DNA from: Strobilurus pachycystidiatus | Lineage: Eukaryota; Basidiomycota; Agaricomycetes; Agaricales; Physalacriaceae | Length of the DNA stretch: 64,000 bases | Assembly: GCA_019915135.1 (NCBI GenBank) | Contig: JAHLMK010000005.1 | Span: forward strand, 310,001-374,000 | Direction: 5' to 3' | Shown: positions 10,480 to 21,033 of the stretch, piece by piece | Layout: the number at the start of each line of letters is the position of its first letter | Position numbering within the stretch: position 1 is the stretch's first letter | Position numbers and translations under genes: made by a program | Notes under the pieces: model-generated | Told to the model about the DNA's origin: nothing | Database searches by the model: none | Seen by the model: the letters and a program-made list of their open reading frames with translations, nothing else

Positions 10480-12902
10480 ATGTCGCTCGCCATAGCTCTC
10501 TTCGTTGGCACTGCAGGCTTTGTGGTGTTCTTGCTGTATCGAAGTCGAGGCACACGTTATTCTCTGAGGTCTCTCCCTGGTCCTGTGAGTTCTGTTCACA
10601 CTTCACTTCGGTAATTTCCTGACACGGCTTCCTCTGCAGGACTCGTCGAGCTGGCTCTACGGCAACGGTCAGTCTTTGGCGCGCCTACTACGCGAGCCGT
10701 TGGATTGACCCGTCACAATCCCGCAGAATGGGAAATATACGCCGCTCAGGCCGGAGACGTCTGGAACAAGTGGATCTCCACGTACGGTCCAGTGCTGCGA
10801 TATCGCAATGCTTTTTTTGTGAGTGTTTATTCAGCTTTACCACTCGTCGCGACTAAGATTGCACGCTCCATAGAACGGCGACTCGATTTTGGTTGCAGAC
10901 CCTCTCGCTATTAAAAGCCTACTCATCGACGGACCTGATGGATTCGCGATCCACAAACCACCATTCAATCGCCAGACCAACGAGCGTCTTCTAGGGAAGG
11001 GTGTCATCTGGGCAGAAGGTGCGAAACGCAGACCTTGCGCCACTAGACATTGTCTCATATATCTTTTCCCATGCAGATGACAGCCATCGCAAGCAACGCC
11101 GCCTTCTCAGTCCCGCATTCAGGCAATTCTCTTCAGACATCTATGTGTTCCTCTGACTAATAGGTCCGTACAGTACAAAATCTGTCGCTTCTCTATCACC
11201 TGCTTTCTATCGAACAGCTGAGGAGGTATCCCGAGCGACACAATGTTCTTACGGTTGATCTGACGTGCCCCACAGCTCAAAGCGTCGTGGATTTCTTTAC
11301 CAACGCTCTCGAAATCTGGGGAAGTCTTGGTCAATGCTGCGGATTTTATGTCTCGGGCTGCGTACGTCGTCTTCGTCCATTATGTAGGACTCACTTACCC
11401 AGGTGCACAGACTTGACGTGATTGGGTATGCGGGCTTCAAGCATCAGTTCAACGCTGTGAGCTCGGCAACGGTCGAAGCAATGTCGATTACGGACGGGCT
11501 GAGTGCTGCCCTTGGTGCTCCACCAAGCTTCCGTATCTTCTTGGTGAGGTGACTTCCTTGTAGGTTTCGAACTGATCAAACTGATTTTTGCCGGTTTTTA
11601 CAGTCATTGGCTTTGGCCAAATCATTCCCGTGGGTTCTCAACCATGCCCCACTACCCACCATACATTCGCAGCGGCAGTCAAAAGCATCGATCGACGCTG
11701 TCGCGTATAAGCTCCTCAGTAACGCTGCGTCGCAACCGGATGAGAAGGACTCAACCAGCGTACTTTCAGTCCTGCGTGAGCGTTATGTCTATCATGCTTG
11801 TCGCGGAGTCCTCTTGAACATAGCTATATAGTCCAGGATCAGAAGAAGGGCCAAGGTCTGACCGATACTGAAATTGTGGACAATGTGGCCACCATGATTA
11901 CAGCTGGTCATGTATGTACCTCTCCATCGTCATGCTCTACCTTCGGCATGCTGACCGTCTATTCAGGAGACGTGAGCATCTGGCACTTCAGCGTCAACGC
12001 TTGCAGACAGTTACTCACTTGGTTCTCAGCACGGGCATCACACTGTCTTTGATTCTATACGAACTTTCGCGCGATCAAGATCTGCAAAAGCGCGTACGAG
12101 AAGAGTTGACTGGCGATGGCTCCGTTACCTTTGAGGGTCTCCAGAGCGGAAAAGCTCCAATTCTCGATGCAGTCATCAAAGAGGTTTTGCGCTGTCAGTT
12201 CTTCCCCCTTACCCAGATTCACACCATGTTCACATTCTGCCTCCAACAACATAGTCTATCCTGCCAACATCAGGATAATTCGGCGGGTACGTCGCCCTGT
12301 TGTCACATTTTCCAGCAAACTAACGAGAATTTAGGCGGACAAGGATCACGTCGTTCCCTTATCTCAACCCATCCAGACCCGCGACGGCGAGCAGAATCAT
12401 TTCCTCGTTCCCCGTGGCACAGTGCGCATCTTCCTACTGTCACTCGCTGGCACACTACTAACAAGTATCTCTCCGACTGATCAGGACATCGTCTTTCCCC
12501 TCGCAGCTATCAACCGTCTCGAGTCAGTCTGGGGGCCTGGTGGCCATGTCTTCCGCGTCAACCGCTGGCTTGAGCCTGGTGGGATTCCAAGCACAGTCAA
12601 CGCCCTCCCCACGGGCTACAACCATATATTCACCTTCATTGCTGGCCCACGCGCATGTCTTGGCATGCAGTTCGGTACGCCTCTTCTTTCTGTCGTAGCA
12701 GCATCAATGCTGATGTTGCCGACCAGCGCTCGCGGAGATACGTGTGATCATATCAGAGCTGGTGTCCACTTTCACGTTTCGTCCCGCGGACGATAGCGGC
12801 AAACCGCTGGATATTGTGTCTCCGGCTCAAATAATGATTCGGGCTCAGGACCCAAAGAGAGGCATCTATGGTGTGCCGTTGCGAGTAGGGCTGGTGGCGT
12901 AG
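10480..12902 (+). CDS. Cytochrome P450 monooxygenase
   Basis: Exon 1 (10480-10584) encodes an N-terminal membrane anchor (IALFVGTAGFVVFLLY) and the Pro-rich hinge SLRSLPGP. Later exons give EIYAAQAGDVWNKWISTYGP, HRKQRRLLSPAF, LDVIGYAGFKHQFN, the I-helix AGHETTGITLSLILYELSRD, the K-helix EVLR (ExxR), a GGHVFRVNRWLEP segment and the heme loop FIAGPRACLG with the cysteine ligand. P450s of this type are ER-anchored and oxidise hydrophobic substrates with electrons from a reductase. The I-helix requires a 5-nt microexon at 11967-11971. The intron at 11123-11173 needs a GC donor (GCAATT). With these splices no stop interrupts the protein, so I treat the gene as intact. Substrate and CYP family were not assigned. 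Confidence 0.88.
11967..11971 (+). other. 5-nt microexon (GAGAC) in the P450 I-helix
   Basis: The upstream exon ends GGTCAT at 11911 with donor GTATGT. An intron of 55 nt ends TATTCAG at 11966. GAGAC is followed by donor GTGAGC, and the next intron (11972-12029) ends GTTCTCAG before CACGGGC. Joining gives Gly-His-Glu-Thr-Thr-Gly, the conserved A/G-G-x-E/D-T-T oxygen-activation motif. Direct joining of the flanking exons would lose the motif and shift frame. Confidence 0.8.
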
Positions 12903-13107
12903 ACGTGAACACACCTTTGTAGTAGTAATAAAAGCATCGTGAATGGTGCACGCAAACGTGGCTTGCTGCTTGTGGCGCCGTTATGTACCGATGTGGGGCA
13001 CGGTAAATCCCCGTGGTGTGAATGACATCAGTCCGGCGTCAGTAAAGACCTCCGAGTCCTACATATACCCGGCTTTACATGCACCTCTTCTCAAACACGA
13101 CACCATA

Positions 13108-13518
13108 ATGTCTTCTACTGATAACAACAATGTGTTCAAGGGCTCATATACTGGCGATGGTGCGCTACCAACACTTCTTGTGCGCTTGGCTGGCTGATGT
13201 TCTCTACAGCCACCGAGCGCGAAAGCTTCGACACTAGTACCCAGAACTATCCCTCCGACAACGACAGTAAGATGTTCTTGCACTTGGCAGTCTGAGTGAC
13301 GAGTCTCAATTGAATCTACAGCTAGTTCGTCCGGAGGTTACGGCGGGTCACCTGCTGTATGGTCCGATAAATCACAACGTGGTGGCCAGGACCCGTATCG
13401 CAAGGGCAACGAGACCGGCGCCATAGACCAATCTCTGAATGGGACAGACTTGAAGGGAGAAATCGCCAATGGGGACGCGTCCCAAGGCTTAGATGAGACT
13501 TCGAGCGCCAAGTCTTGA
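13108..13518 (+). CDS. Small hydrophilic, probably disordered protein of unknown function
   Basis: Three exons joined by GT-AG introns give about 100 residues: MSSTDNNNVFKGSYTGD, then ATERESFDTSTQNYPSDND, then a Gly/Ser/Asp-rich C-terminus ending DETSSAKS. A TATA-like ACATATAC lies about 40 bases upstream. The composition (Ser, Thr, Asn, Gly, Asp, almost no hydrophobic residues) predicts a disordered, soluble protein, as in many fungal stress or desiccation proteins, but no family motif is visible. The coding case rests on both introns restoring one frame and on the start with its upstream context. It lies between the P450 and the RBR gene, in the same direction as both. Confidence 0.55.
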
Positions 13519-13769
13519 AGCAAGCGAACCAATCAATCATAACCTGTCTTTGTATTATCACACATCACGTCTGTAGCATCATCGCATCTATTCTTCTTCA
13601 ATGTATCTTCGAGACAGCCGTCGTCAGTAACTTCACCTTCAGTGACTTGAGTCCTTCACTTCAGTCCGAGTCCCTGAGATGATGCGCCTTGAAAGTTCCC
13701 ACGCTCTTGTTCTCTTGTACATCGACTACTCTCCACGTCGTTTTTGTGGCGACAGCTATTGTTTCTCCA

Positions 13770-16700
13770 ATGGCTACCATCAAGGCCCTCCTACCAATTG
13801 TTCTCGCAAAGGCAATTGTTGACGGCGTTTATGACATGGACACACTTATAAGTAAGATGCACAGCACTCGTCCTGCTGTACATCCCCACATTTCTTGTTT
13901 CCCCCCATCTTGCTCACCTTGCAATGTCTATCCTCGGTCTGGAGCCAGGTCCACTCATTAGTGTTGACGATCTATTTGCCTCTGGCGTCAAGGTCGTTAG
14001 TTTCACGGGAACAAGCCAATACGCTGCTGGCGGCCCGTCTGCGTGCGGATTAGCCGCTGCGAACTTTGCTCGTACTGTTGTACAGCTTGCAATCTCCCAC
14101 CAAAGCGAGCCGGACGAAGTGTTGAAGCGCCTCACCTCTCTGGAAGGTGTACAGGTACGCTTCTCCTCATTCATCGGGGCATACATGCGTATTCAGCCCG
14201 CCAACATTGACAGGGAATCATTTCGATTTGTGGGCAATGGGCAACACGCTCTACAGCGCATCTAGAAGTCGATGATATCATGAAGATGGCCAGTTTCCGC
14301 CAAGTTCTCCAGGAGGCAGACTTCTTCCAAGGCTTCTTAGATGAATGCGTAACTCCCATCCAGTAAGTTCGCCTTCGCCTTCGCCTTCTTGAGTTTCTCA
14401 TTTGGCCACAGGAGCTTGGATCTCTTCGGGGCTGGGGAAAAACCTGCCGTTGCGCTCATCACCCGCACTCCGGAAATCATCGCATGTGCAAAGATCTATA
14501 ATCCTCGAGGCAATGTGTACGCTGTCTTCGATTCTCATCCGCGAGCGGACCACCCCCAAGGTGCTGGTTTGATACTCTTCACCGACGTCGCATCCACTGT
14601 CTCCTACATCTCGAAGCTACTTGCTGTCGACTTCGACTTCAACGACGGTGGCTTTGAGGACGCAGCTCGCCTTCTCCAGGAATTCTGTGCCCAGACATAC
14701 GTTCACAGTGACTCTTCCACAAGCGCCCTAGCCGCCGATTTGGACATGTTCCATCAACTCGTCGACCAAAAGGCGAAAATCTCGAAGTTGAACGAAGAGA
14801 AGACGGCGTGGAAAGAGGCAAAGAAAGTGCTCGAGGAGAAACGAGTCCCTCCTGTGCCAATGCCCTCGCGCCCATCTTCCAGTGACGATAAGCGTGTACT
14901 CCATCTCCAGGATCAGCTGGAACTATTCCGTGGAACCTTCGATTCCCTGCAGGCAGAGAACGAAAGGTTACAGCAACAACTGAAGGACAGCCGCGGCAGC
15001 ACTGATTCCAGGCCATCTTATGTTGGAAAAGGAAAAGGAAAAGAGACATACGAGGACGAATCCGCCGACTCGATTGCCAAGGCCCAAGCCGACTCCTTGG
15101 CTCGGAAGGAGGTGGCCATTCATCGACTCAAGAGAGACTTGCAGGAGACACAGGACCGATTGAGAGCCGTGGATCGCGATTTACTAGACCAAACAGCCAA
15201 AGCCGACAAGCGTGCAGATTTGTTGAACCAAGTGCGCGAAAATCTGCACAAGGCGGACAAGCTTTGCAAGACTTGGGAAAATAAGTATAATGACGCACGC
15301 TCAGCCTCACATCTTCTAAAGGCCAGTCATCGAGAGCAGGCGTCGGAGATCAAGGAGTTGCAGCGCGAACTCGCCGTCCTGAGGGCTGAAGCATCCGTAT
15401 CTCCTTCTCTCCGAGCAGACCTCCAGGTGTGTTTTAATGATAAACGAAGAACTTAGGCTGATATCTTCTACTTAGCTCTATCGAAATGTGTCTACTCCAG
15501 CCACTGAAGATCATTTCACTCCGAAACGATCCGAGGTTGGACGGAATACTTCTCGTGGCCACCACCGAGACTCTTCCAGAACTTCAACGACGGCATCCAC
15601 ATGCTCTTCGACGGCCAGCGTGTCCAGTGTCTCCACAAAGGTCTCACAACAGGATGGGGATCAAGCGATGGCAGAGGCAATGCAGCGGGAGATGTTGGCG
15701 GAACATGAGCGCCTCAAACAGGAGACGCGACGGCTATCGAAACTCCAGCAGCAGGAAATAAAGCCTGCGGGTGTCCGTGGTGACAGTGTGCTCGCTGAAA
15801 GACTCCAAAAGGAATGGGAGGAGGAGAACGCTCGACTAAAGGCCGAACGGTATAAAGTTCATCGCAGCGAGGTCAACAACAGTACTGGACATCGAACGCA
15901 TGCCGCACCTGCTCCGGAGACTATCCACCGACCAACCTCCAATGGCCTTCCTGAGCAGGGTGGCCACGAAAGGAGGGATCGTCATCGCCCCCACGCGCCT
16001 GCCAACGATTCAGACCTTCAATCTTCTGCCAGCTCTTCCCGTTCTAGCTCACGGCATTCCACCTCCAGTGCTACGCCCTCTTCTGACTCCACTTCTTCGT
16101 CAAGCGCTGCTCTTCACCTGGGTACTAAGCCTTCTCGTCCCCCAGCAGCTTCTCAATTTGTCGCGCATCCGCCCTCTCGCATGCCTTCCAATACTCAGAC
16201 AACCGCTCAACCTCGTGCTCCTCCTGATTCTCAATCTCGTGTCCCTCCAGTCGCCCATGCGCCTGCCAACTCTCGCTACGTCAACAATTCCGTTGCTCCC
16301 TCCAACCCTCAAGTTCCCATTCGTGGTGGTCCTCCTGCTCCGCAAGCTAATATCCGTGGTCCTCCTCCCGCCTCTCATGTTCCCAGTCGTGGCGGTCCTT
16401 CTGCCTCTCCAGCTACCGTTCGTGGTGGGCCTTCAACCTCTCAGGCTCCCATTCGTGGTAATCCTTCCACCTCTCAAATTACCACTCGTGGGGGTCCTTC
16501 CAGCAACACCCGATCTGGCCCTACGAACTCACGCGCTCCGGTTCCTCCCTCCTCTGACGACGACTCCTTGTCTCTCGCTCTCCGTATGAGCCAGGAATTC
16601 GACGCTGAAAATCGAGCCTTGTTAGCAGAACGGGAAGCTCTGATCGCTAAAGAAGTTTCTGGGCCATCTGCCAATGCCGACAGAGAAGCTGCCGAGCGAA

Positions 16701-18016
16701 TGCAGCGAGAGTTTGACGAGGAGGACCGCCGTCTTTCTGAGGCCATGAACGAGCTCAGAGCGCAGATGCCATCTGAGTTCAGCTGTATGATTTGTATGGA
16801 AGAGCTATCTATTGAAGATCGTGCCATTGTGACTCCCTGCAATCATACCACCTGTAGAGATTGCATGCGTGGCCATCTTGAGTCAACGATACGCGACAAT
16901 CGATACCCTATCTATTGTCCAATCTGCACTGACAATAAGTCTGGTGAGTTCACTGCCAGTCATCAGAGATGGAAGGTCCTGAATGTCTCTTGCAGTTATC
17001 GACGAGTTTATCCTACAAGTAGTTGGAGTCTCGGAAGAAGTTTATGTCAAGTTCCAAGAACTAACGCTCGCAGGGTTCAGTGTTGAATGCAACTGTCGCA
17101 GGTGTGTATGTCCTCATTGAATCAGCTGACGACACCTAATGTGCTCCGAACCTAGATGCGACAAGATTTTCAAAGTCGATCGAGAGGAGTTCAACGAAGC
17201 TAACACCTTGACCTGTCCTCTAGGTTGCGGTTACTCCTGGTGCAAGCACTGTAATCAAGAAGTTGACGCCGAGAACGAACACTCGTGCGATGGACGTAAG
17301 GAACTCGAGCGTCTGAGTCGCAGTGGACAAATGAAGGAGTGTCCAGGTATGATACCACTATCTGGCGTCTATTGTGTCGGGGCTGACCATCGTTCATTCC
17401 AGGTTGCCAGTATGTAGGATACGTGAATAATTGGTCCATAACTGACATGAATTTTCAGTCAATTCTTCCAGAAATCCGAGGGGTGCAACCATATGACGGT
17501 CAGTACACATTCCTGACATCTATAGAGCCTCTGTATTGATGATTTCTTCAGTGTCCTACTCCTGGATGTGAAACGTAACTTGCAATTCCATGCTTGCGGG
17601 CAATCATTCTGACATGTTCGTTCAGGCATTTCTGCTACACATGTGGGAAGGCCGTCTATCACGGCAAAGTCAACCCTGGCGACAACATCTATGACCACTG
17701 GAGGAAAAATGAATGCACAGGCGCTCTCTTCGATGTTGACGAATTGGAAGATCTCGACGACGAGGATAGACCTACCCCCCGAGCCGAACCACGAGCTATG
17801 CCACGAGCGGGTCCTGTTCCTGCCGCTGCTCATCGTGGTCGTGCTGCCCCCCAGCCATTTCCCATTGCTGCCGCTCGTGGGCACGGAGTCGCTCTAGTCC
17901 GGCCTCAACCTCGGGCCAATCGGAACCCCATGCCTGCTCCCCCAGTTGCCGTTGATGCTCAACGCGAGCGAGCACGTCAGCAACCCGTGCAACGGCCCGT
18001 CATCCCTAGAATGTGA
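13770..18016 (+). CDS. Predicted papain-like protease / coiled-coil / RBR-type E3 ubiquitin ligase fusion
   Basis: Eleven exons give about 1,220 residues. Residues 1-225 form a compact domain with SQYAAGGPSACGLAAANFAR (Cys60, Gln51) and VYAVFDSHPR (His188, Asp186), the Cys/His spacing of a papain-like peptidase, perhaps a deubiquitinase. Residues about 240-500 are heptad-rich coiled coil. A Ser/Pro-rich linker with a Gly-Pro repeat follows, then the RBR module: RING1 (CMICMEELS...CNHTTC...CPIC), IBR (CNCRRCDKIF...CPLGCGYSWCKHC) and RING2 (CPGCHQFFQKSEGCNHMTC...CYTCG). The catalytic cysteine is in EGCNHMTC. RBR ligases pass ubiquitin from E2 to this cysteine and then to substrate. A 7-nt microexon (17403-17409) supplies part of the first RING2 CxxC. 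The C-terminus is Pro/Arg-rich. The E3 call is firm; the protease call is inference from motifs. Confidence 0.88.
16315..16520 (+). repeat. In-frame Arg-Gly-Gly-Pro repeat in the RBR linker
   Basis: Within the large exon, a unit of about 36-42 bases encoding roughly xxRGGPSxSQAP recurs six times (IRGGPPAPQA, IRGPPPASHV, SRGGPSASPA, VRGGPSTSQA, IRGNPSTSQI, TRGGPSSNTR). Nucleotide copies share CGTGGTGGTCCTTC-like cores. It encodes a flexible linker between coiled coil and RING1 and is likely length-variable. Confidence 0.75.
17403..17409 (+). other. 7-nt microexon (GTTGCCA) in RING2 of the RBR gene
   Basis: The preceding exon ends TGTCCAG at 17346. Intron 17347-17402 ends CATTCCAG, and GTTGCCA is followed by GTATGTAG. 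The next intron (17410-17458) ends TTTTCAG. The join reads Cys-Pro-Gly-Cys-His-Gln-Phe-Phe, placing the second zinc-binding cysteine of RING2 on the microexon. Without it the frame and the CxxC are lost. Confidence 0.78.
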
Positions 18017-18167
18017 GCATGAGGGACTGATAGTTGATATATGCACGGTAGTACCGACGCAAAGTGTACATTTGTAGTATTGTTACAATCTGAGAATTCG
18101 CTGTGTCTGTGACAACACAAAAATCACAAGAAATAATCGCGGTGATGGTGCTAGAGGTACGAAGACA

Positions 18168-19008
18168 CTAAGAAGTGTCCATGGACGCATCGTCGTTTGC
18201 GTCGTCAACTTGTAAGTTATCGTCCAGAAACTCAGGGGGTATGTCCTCGAACTCGAACTCTTCCGCTTGCCGCTCGCATTCAGCTGCATACGCTTCAAGC
18301 TCGGCTATTTCGCGGTCTTCGGGGGACATTTCAGGAAAGAGGTTACTGGACTCTGTGCATCGCAATCAATGAAGACAGCCTGTAAGTATATATGCTGACG
18401 GACCGTGCAACTCCCGTTCCCATTCGCCAATGTCCTCCACTGCTGGATCAATAGGCGAGCCAACCTCGCGTTCGAATGAGACCAAGTAGGCATGGCGCGT
18501 TTGCGAGTTGCCGCTCGCTACTACACGGCGAAAAAGCTGCGCGGGCGCGATTTAGCGTGCATATATTGATACAACGACACAGAGGACACACCTCGTCGCC
18601 CATGATGTCCTCATCCAGCTCCTCGCCATCATCATCCATAAAGTCGTCGCCTGGACTGCTGTTCAAATGGCGTTTCCGAGTCACGGCAGTCTTCCGCGCC
18701 TTCGCCGCCCGTTCGAAGCATTTGTCCTGGAATTTCTGCCGGGCGCGGTCCTTTTCGGACTGGTTCGTGAAGAGTACGCTCGGCTTGCGCTTGAAAGCGG
18801 GCCTGGTGGCGGAGGAGGAGATAGAGACGCTGGGTGAGGTGGATTTGTATTGAGACCGCCGACGCTCTTGGACCGCGCTAAGTGGCGAGGAAAACGCGGG
18901 ACTGGTTGGAGGAGAGGAGAAGTTCGTGACAGAGGATAGTTTGAGCTTCCTGGGCGGTGTTTGGAAGTGTGAAGGGCTGCTAGACTGTTGCCAACTCAAA
19001 CTCGTCAT
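18168..19008 (-). CDS. Conserved hypothetical protein, acidic and helical at the C-terminus
   Basis: Exons on the minus strand join to a protein of about 250 residues. The first exon (from 19008) has a Ser/Pro-rich region with TPPRKLKLSSVTNF, a basic segment (ARQKFQDKCFERAAKARKTA) and an acidic DFMDDDGEELDEDIMGDE. A second exon gives LFRRVVASGNSQTRHAYLVSF followed by EREVGSPIDP. The last exon gives FPEMSPEDREIAELEAYAAE and an acidic tail ending DDASMDTS at TAG 18168-18170. No catalytic motif is seen. Basic plus acidic tracts suggest a nuclear protein, but this is inference. The gene is convergent with the RBR gene, about 150 bases from its stop. Confidence 0.7.
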
Positions 19009-19843
19009 TCTGCGTCTCTTTGCGAGACGGGTAAATGTCCACTAGAAATGGTAGATGGAGGCAAGAGGAGAGTGATGAGTTGACATGTGACTTCGCGCGT
19101 CGCGTCAGACTGAGACTCATCGGATTTAACCCCAACTTCAAGTCCCCAAGGCTTGGGTGACAAGAAGTTTGGACTCAAGTCGTGTTTCCAGCCGTTTCCT
19201 ACATCATGATGCGTCGGCGTCAACGTTCGTCAATCATGGTATAAACGACCGTAGCAGGGATTGTCGCTCGATCAGCGTATTTTACATACAAAACTCATTG
19301 AGACATGCTCAAGCTTCTCATCTATCGCCCTTTAAGTAGCTAGTAGTTGGAAGTAAATTCGAATGGCTGCCACCGTTAGTCAATGAAAAGGAGGCCGCCG
19401 TGGACGAGCTGGGCAGCGTCGTCGGCGGTCAGCCATTGCTTGTGGCTGGACCGATGTTCTGTGTGATATCATTATGTAGCGGATCATCATGCCTATAGGG
19501 CGAAAATATACGAGTAGAGTAATGTACGGCGCTGTCCAGTAAAGACGCTCTGCTCAGCTTTAGACGACGAGGTGAAGGTAGACAGAAGACACGTCACACA
19601 AACACTAGGCCGATGTAATGAAAAGTCATTCGATTTCCATTGCTTGGATTGTTATTGCATAATGAATCGTACCGCACCGGACGACACAACACAGGGCTGT
19701 CAAACTTGAACGTAGACGGAGACTTGCAACGTATGCCCAGCTTTGTGAGAGATTTCAAGTAGGTCAAGATAGGCATACAGCATGATGTGATTCGCATAAC
19801 CTAAGACCTAGATAGCAACAACAAAGTACGTCGTGCAAGTAAC
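19009..19843. other. Intergenic, nothing recognised
   Basis: About 835 bases between the start of the hypothetical gene and the stop of the L20 gene, both on the minus strand. It should hold the promoter of the former and the 3' UTR of the latter. Open frames are short with no recognisable motif, and no tRNA-like fold was noticed. Confidence 0.45.
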
Positions 19844-20559
19844 CTAGAAGGTGGTCGGGCGGGTCGCGACGAAAGTCGAGCGAGCCTTGAAAACCCTGTG
19901 AGGCAGAGGGAACTTGAGGTTGGGGATCATGAGCTGCTTGATGTAGGGGCGGCGAACGTCCTCGGACTTTTCGATCTCCACAACACGGAGGATCTGGAAA
20001 TGGTTGGTTCCAAACACAGCGCGAAAACCACAGGACGTACGTGGATGGACCTGAAGCGGGCACGATGCCTGGCAGCCATGTCCTGGTACATGCTCTTGAC
20101 GGCATCAGCGCGGCTGAGGTCACGGTACTCCTTGTACATGTTGTGGGTACCGCTGCGAGAGTCGTAACGGATCCAGATGCCGAAGTTCTTGACCTTCAAG
20201 GGCTTCTTCTCGTGAATCTAGATGGACAAGACCAGAATGTGGTCGTCAGCAATCCCATCCGCCTGCCTCTTGAGGGCTGCAAGGGATATGATCCCCCGTT
20301 GAAGGGATGTGACGTACGACGTTCACACCAATGATCTCGCCATTGGCTTTTTTGACCTTCTTGAGCTGGCTGCAAGGACGTTAGAGGGACCAAAGATAGC
20401 GAGTGAGTGTTTGATGGCGCACCGAAGGAAATACCAGAAGCGGGACTTGGCGACGACATCGTTGGGCGCAAATATGCGCATGCGGTAGATTTTGGGGGTA
20501 GGCTCAGCCTCGGTGGGGAGGTGGCGACCAACGACCTGGTACTCTTGGAACGTCGACAT
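19844..20559 (-). CDS. RPL20: 60S ribosomal protein L20 (eL20 / L18a)
   Basis: Four coding exons give [97 protein letters not shown] and, after the last intron, [20 protein letters not shown]. The end is [12 protein letters not shown] followed by a stop at 19844-19846. This is the full length and order of the eukaryotic L18a family, a structural protein of the large subunit. A TTTTGCAG acceptor-like site sits two bases before the ATG, suggesting an intron in the 5' UTR. All three coding introns are GT-AG; the middle one, about 100 nt, is longer than most here. Confidence 0.96.
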
Positions 20560-21033
20560 GTCTGCAAAATTTTCATCAGAGCTGATCCAAGCACATCCGA
20601 CGCCATCCAGCGTTCCCCGCGAGTGTTGCGCCGTCCAAAACAGAAACGAGCGATTGCGGCGGCGATACGACGACGGTGACGCAGAAATAACTAACCTTGA
20701 GGGATGCCTTGAGGATGAGGGGGACGACGAGCAAGAGATCGGGCGAGCTATGGCAATATTTTGGGCTTGTTTGCCAACCCCTTTACCGTACCGAGGTAAA
20801 ATGTAGCCTAGGACTGACTTGTCATGTACGCGTAGCTATGTACTATGCAGAGGCTCAAAACATTCCTAGATACTAGGACAGTCTGTCGAACGCACCGTGA
20901 AATACTTACAATGACAGCTGTAGCAATTGACATGCAGTCCTTCCTTCACCTGGATGTCCTGAACCCCCTCAGTTTGAAATGGATTTCTAACGCCATGGCG
21001 TGCACAATAAGCATTGCTCAGATACTTTGAAAT
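20560..21033. other. Intergenic: L20 promoter and acetyltransferase 3' flank
   Basis: About 470 bases. The part next to 20559 probably contains the L20 promoter and a 5' UTR intron. The remainder follows the acetyltransferase stop. No further gene was recognised. Confidence 0.45.

Noticed and set aside
15900..16589. A 229-codon plus-strand frame rich in Leu/Pro/Val
   Set aside because: It is a shadow of the RBR exon in another frame. The true frame has the coiled coil and Ser/Pro linker and connects to RING1.
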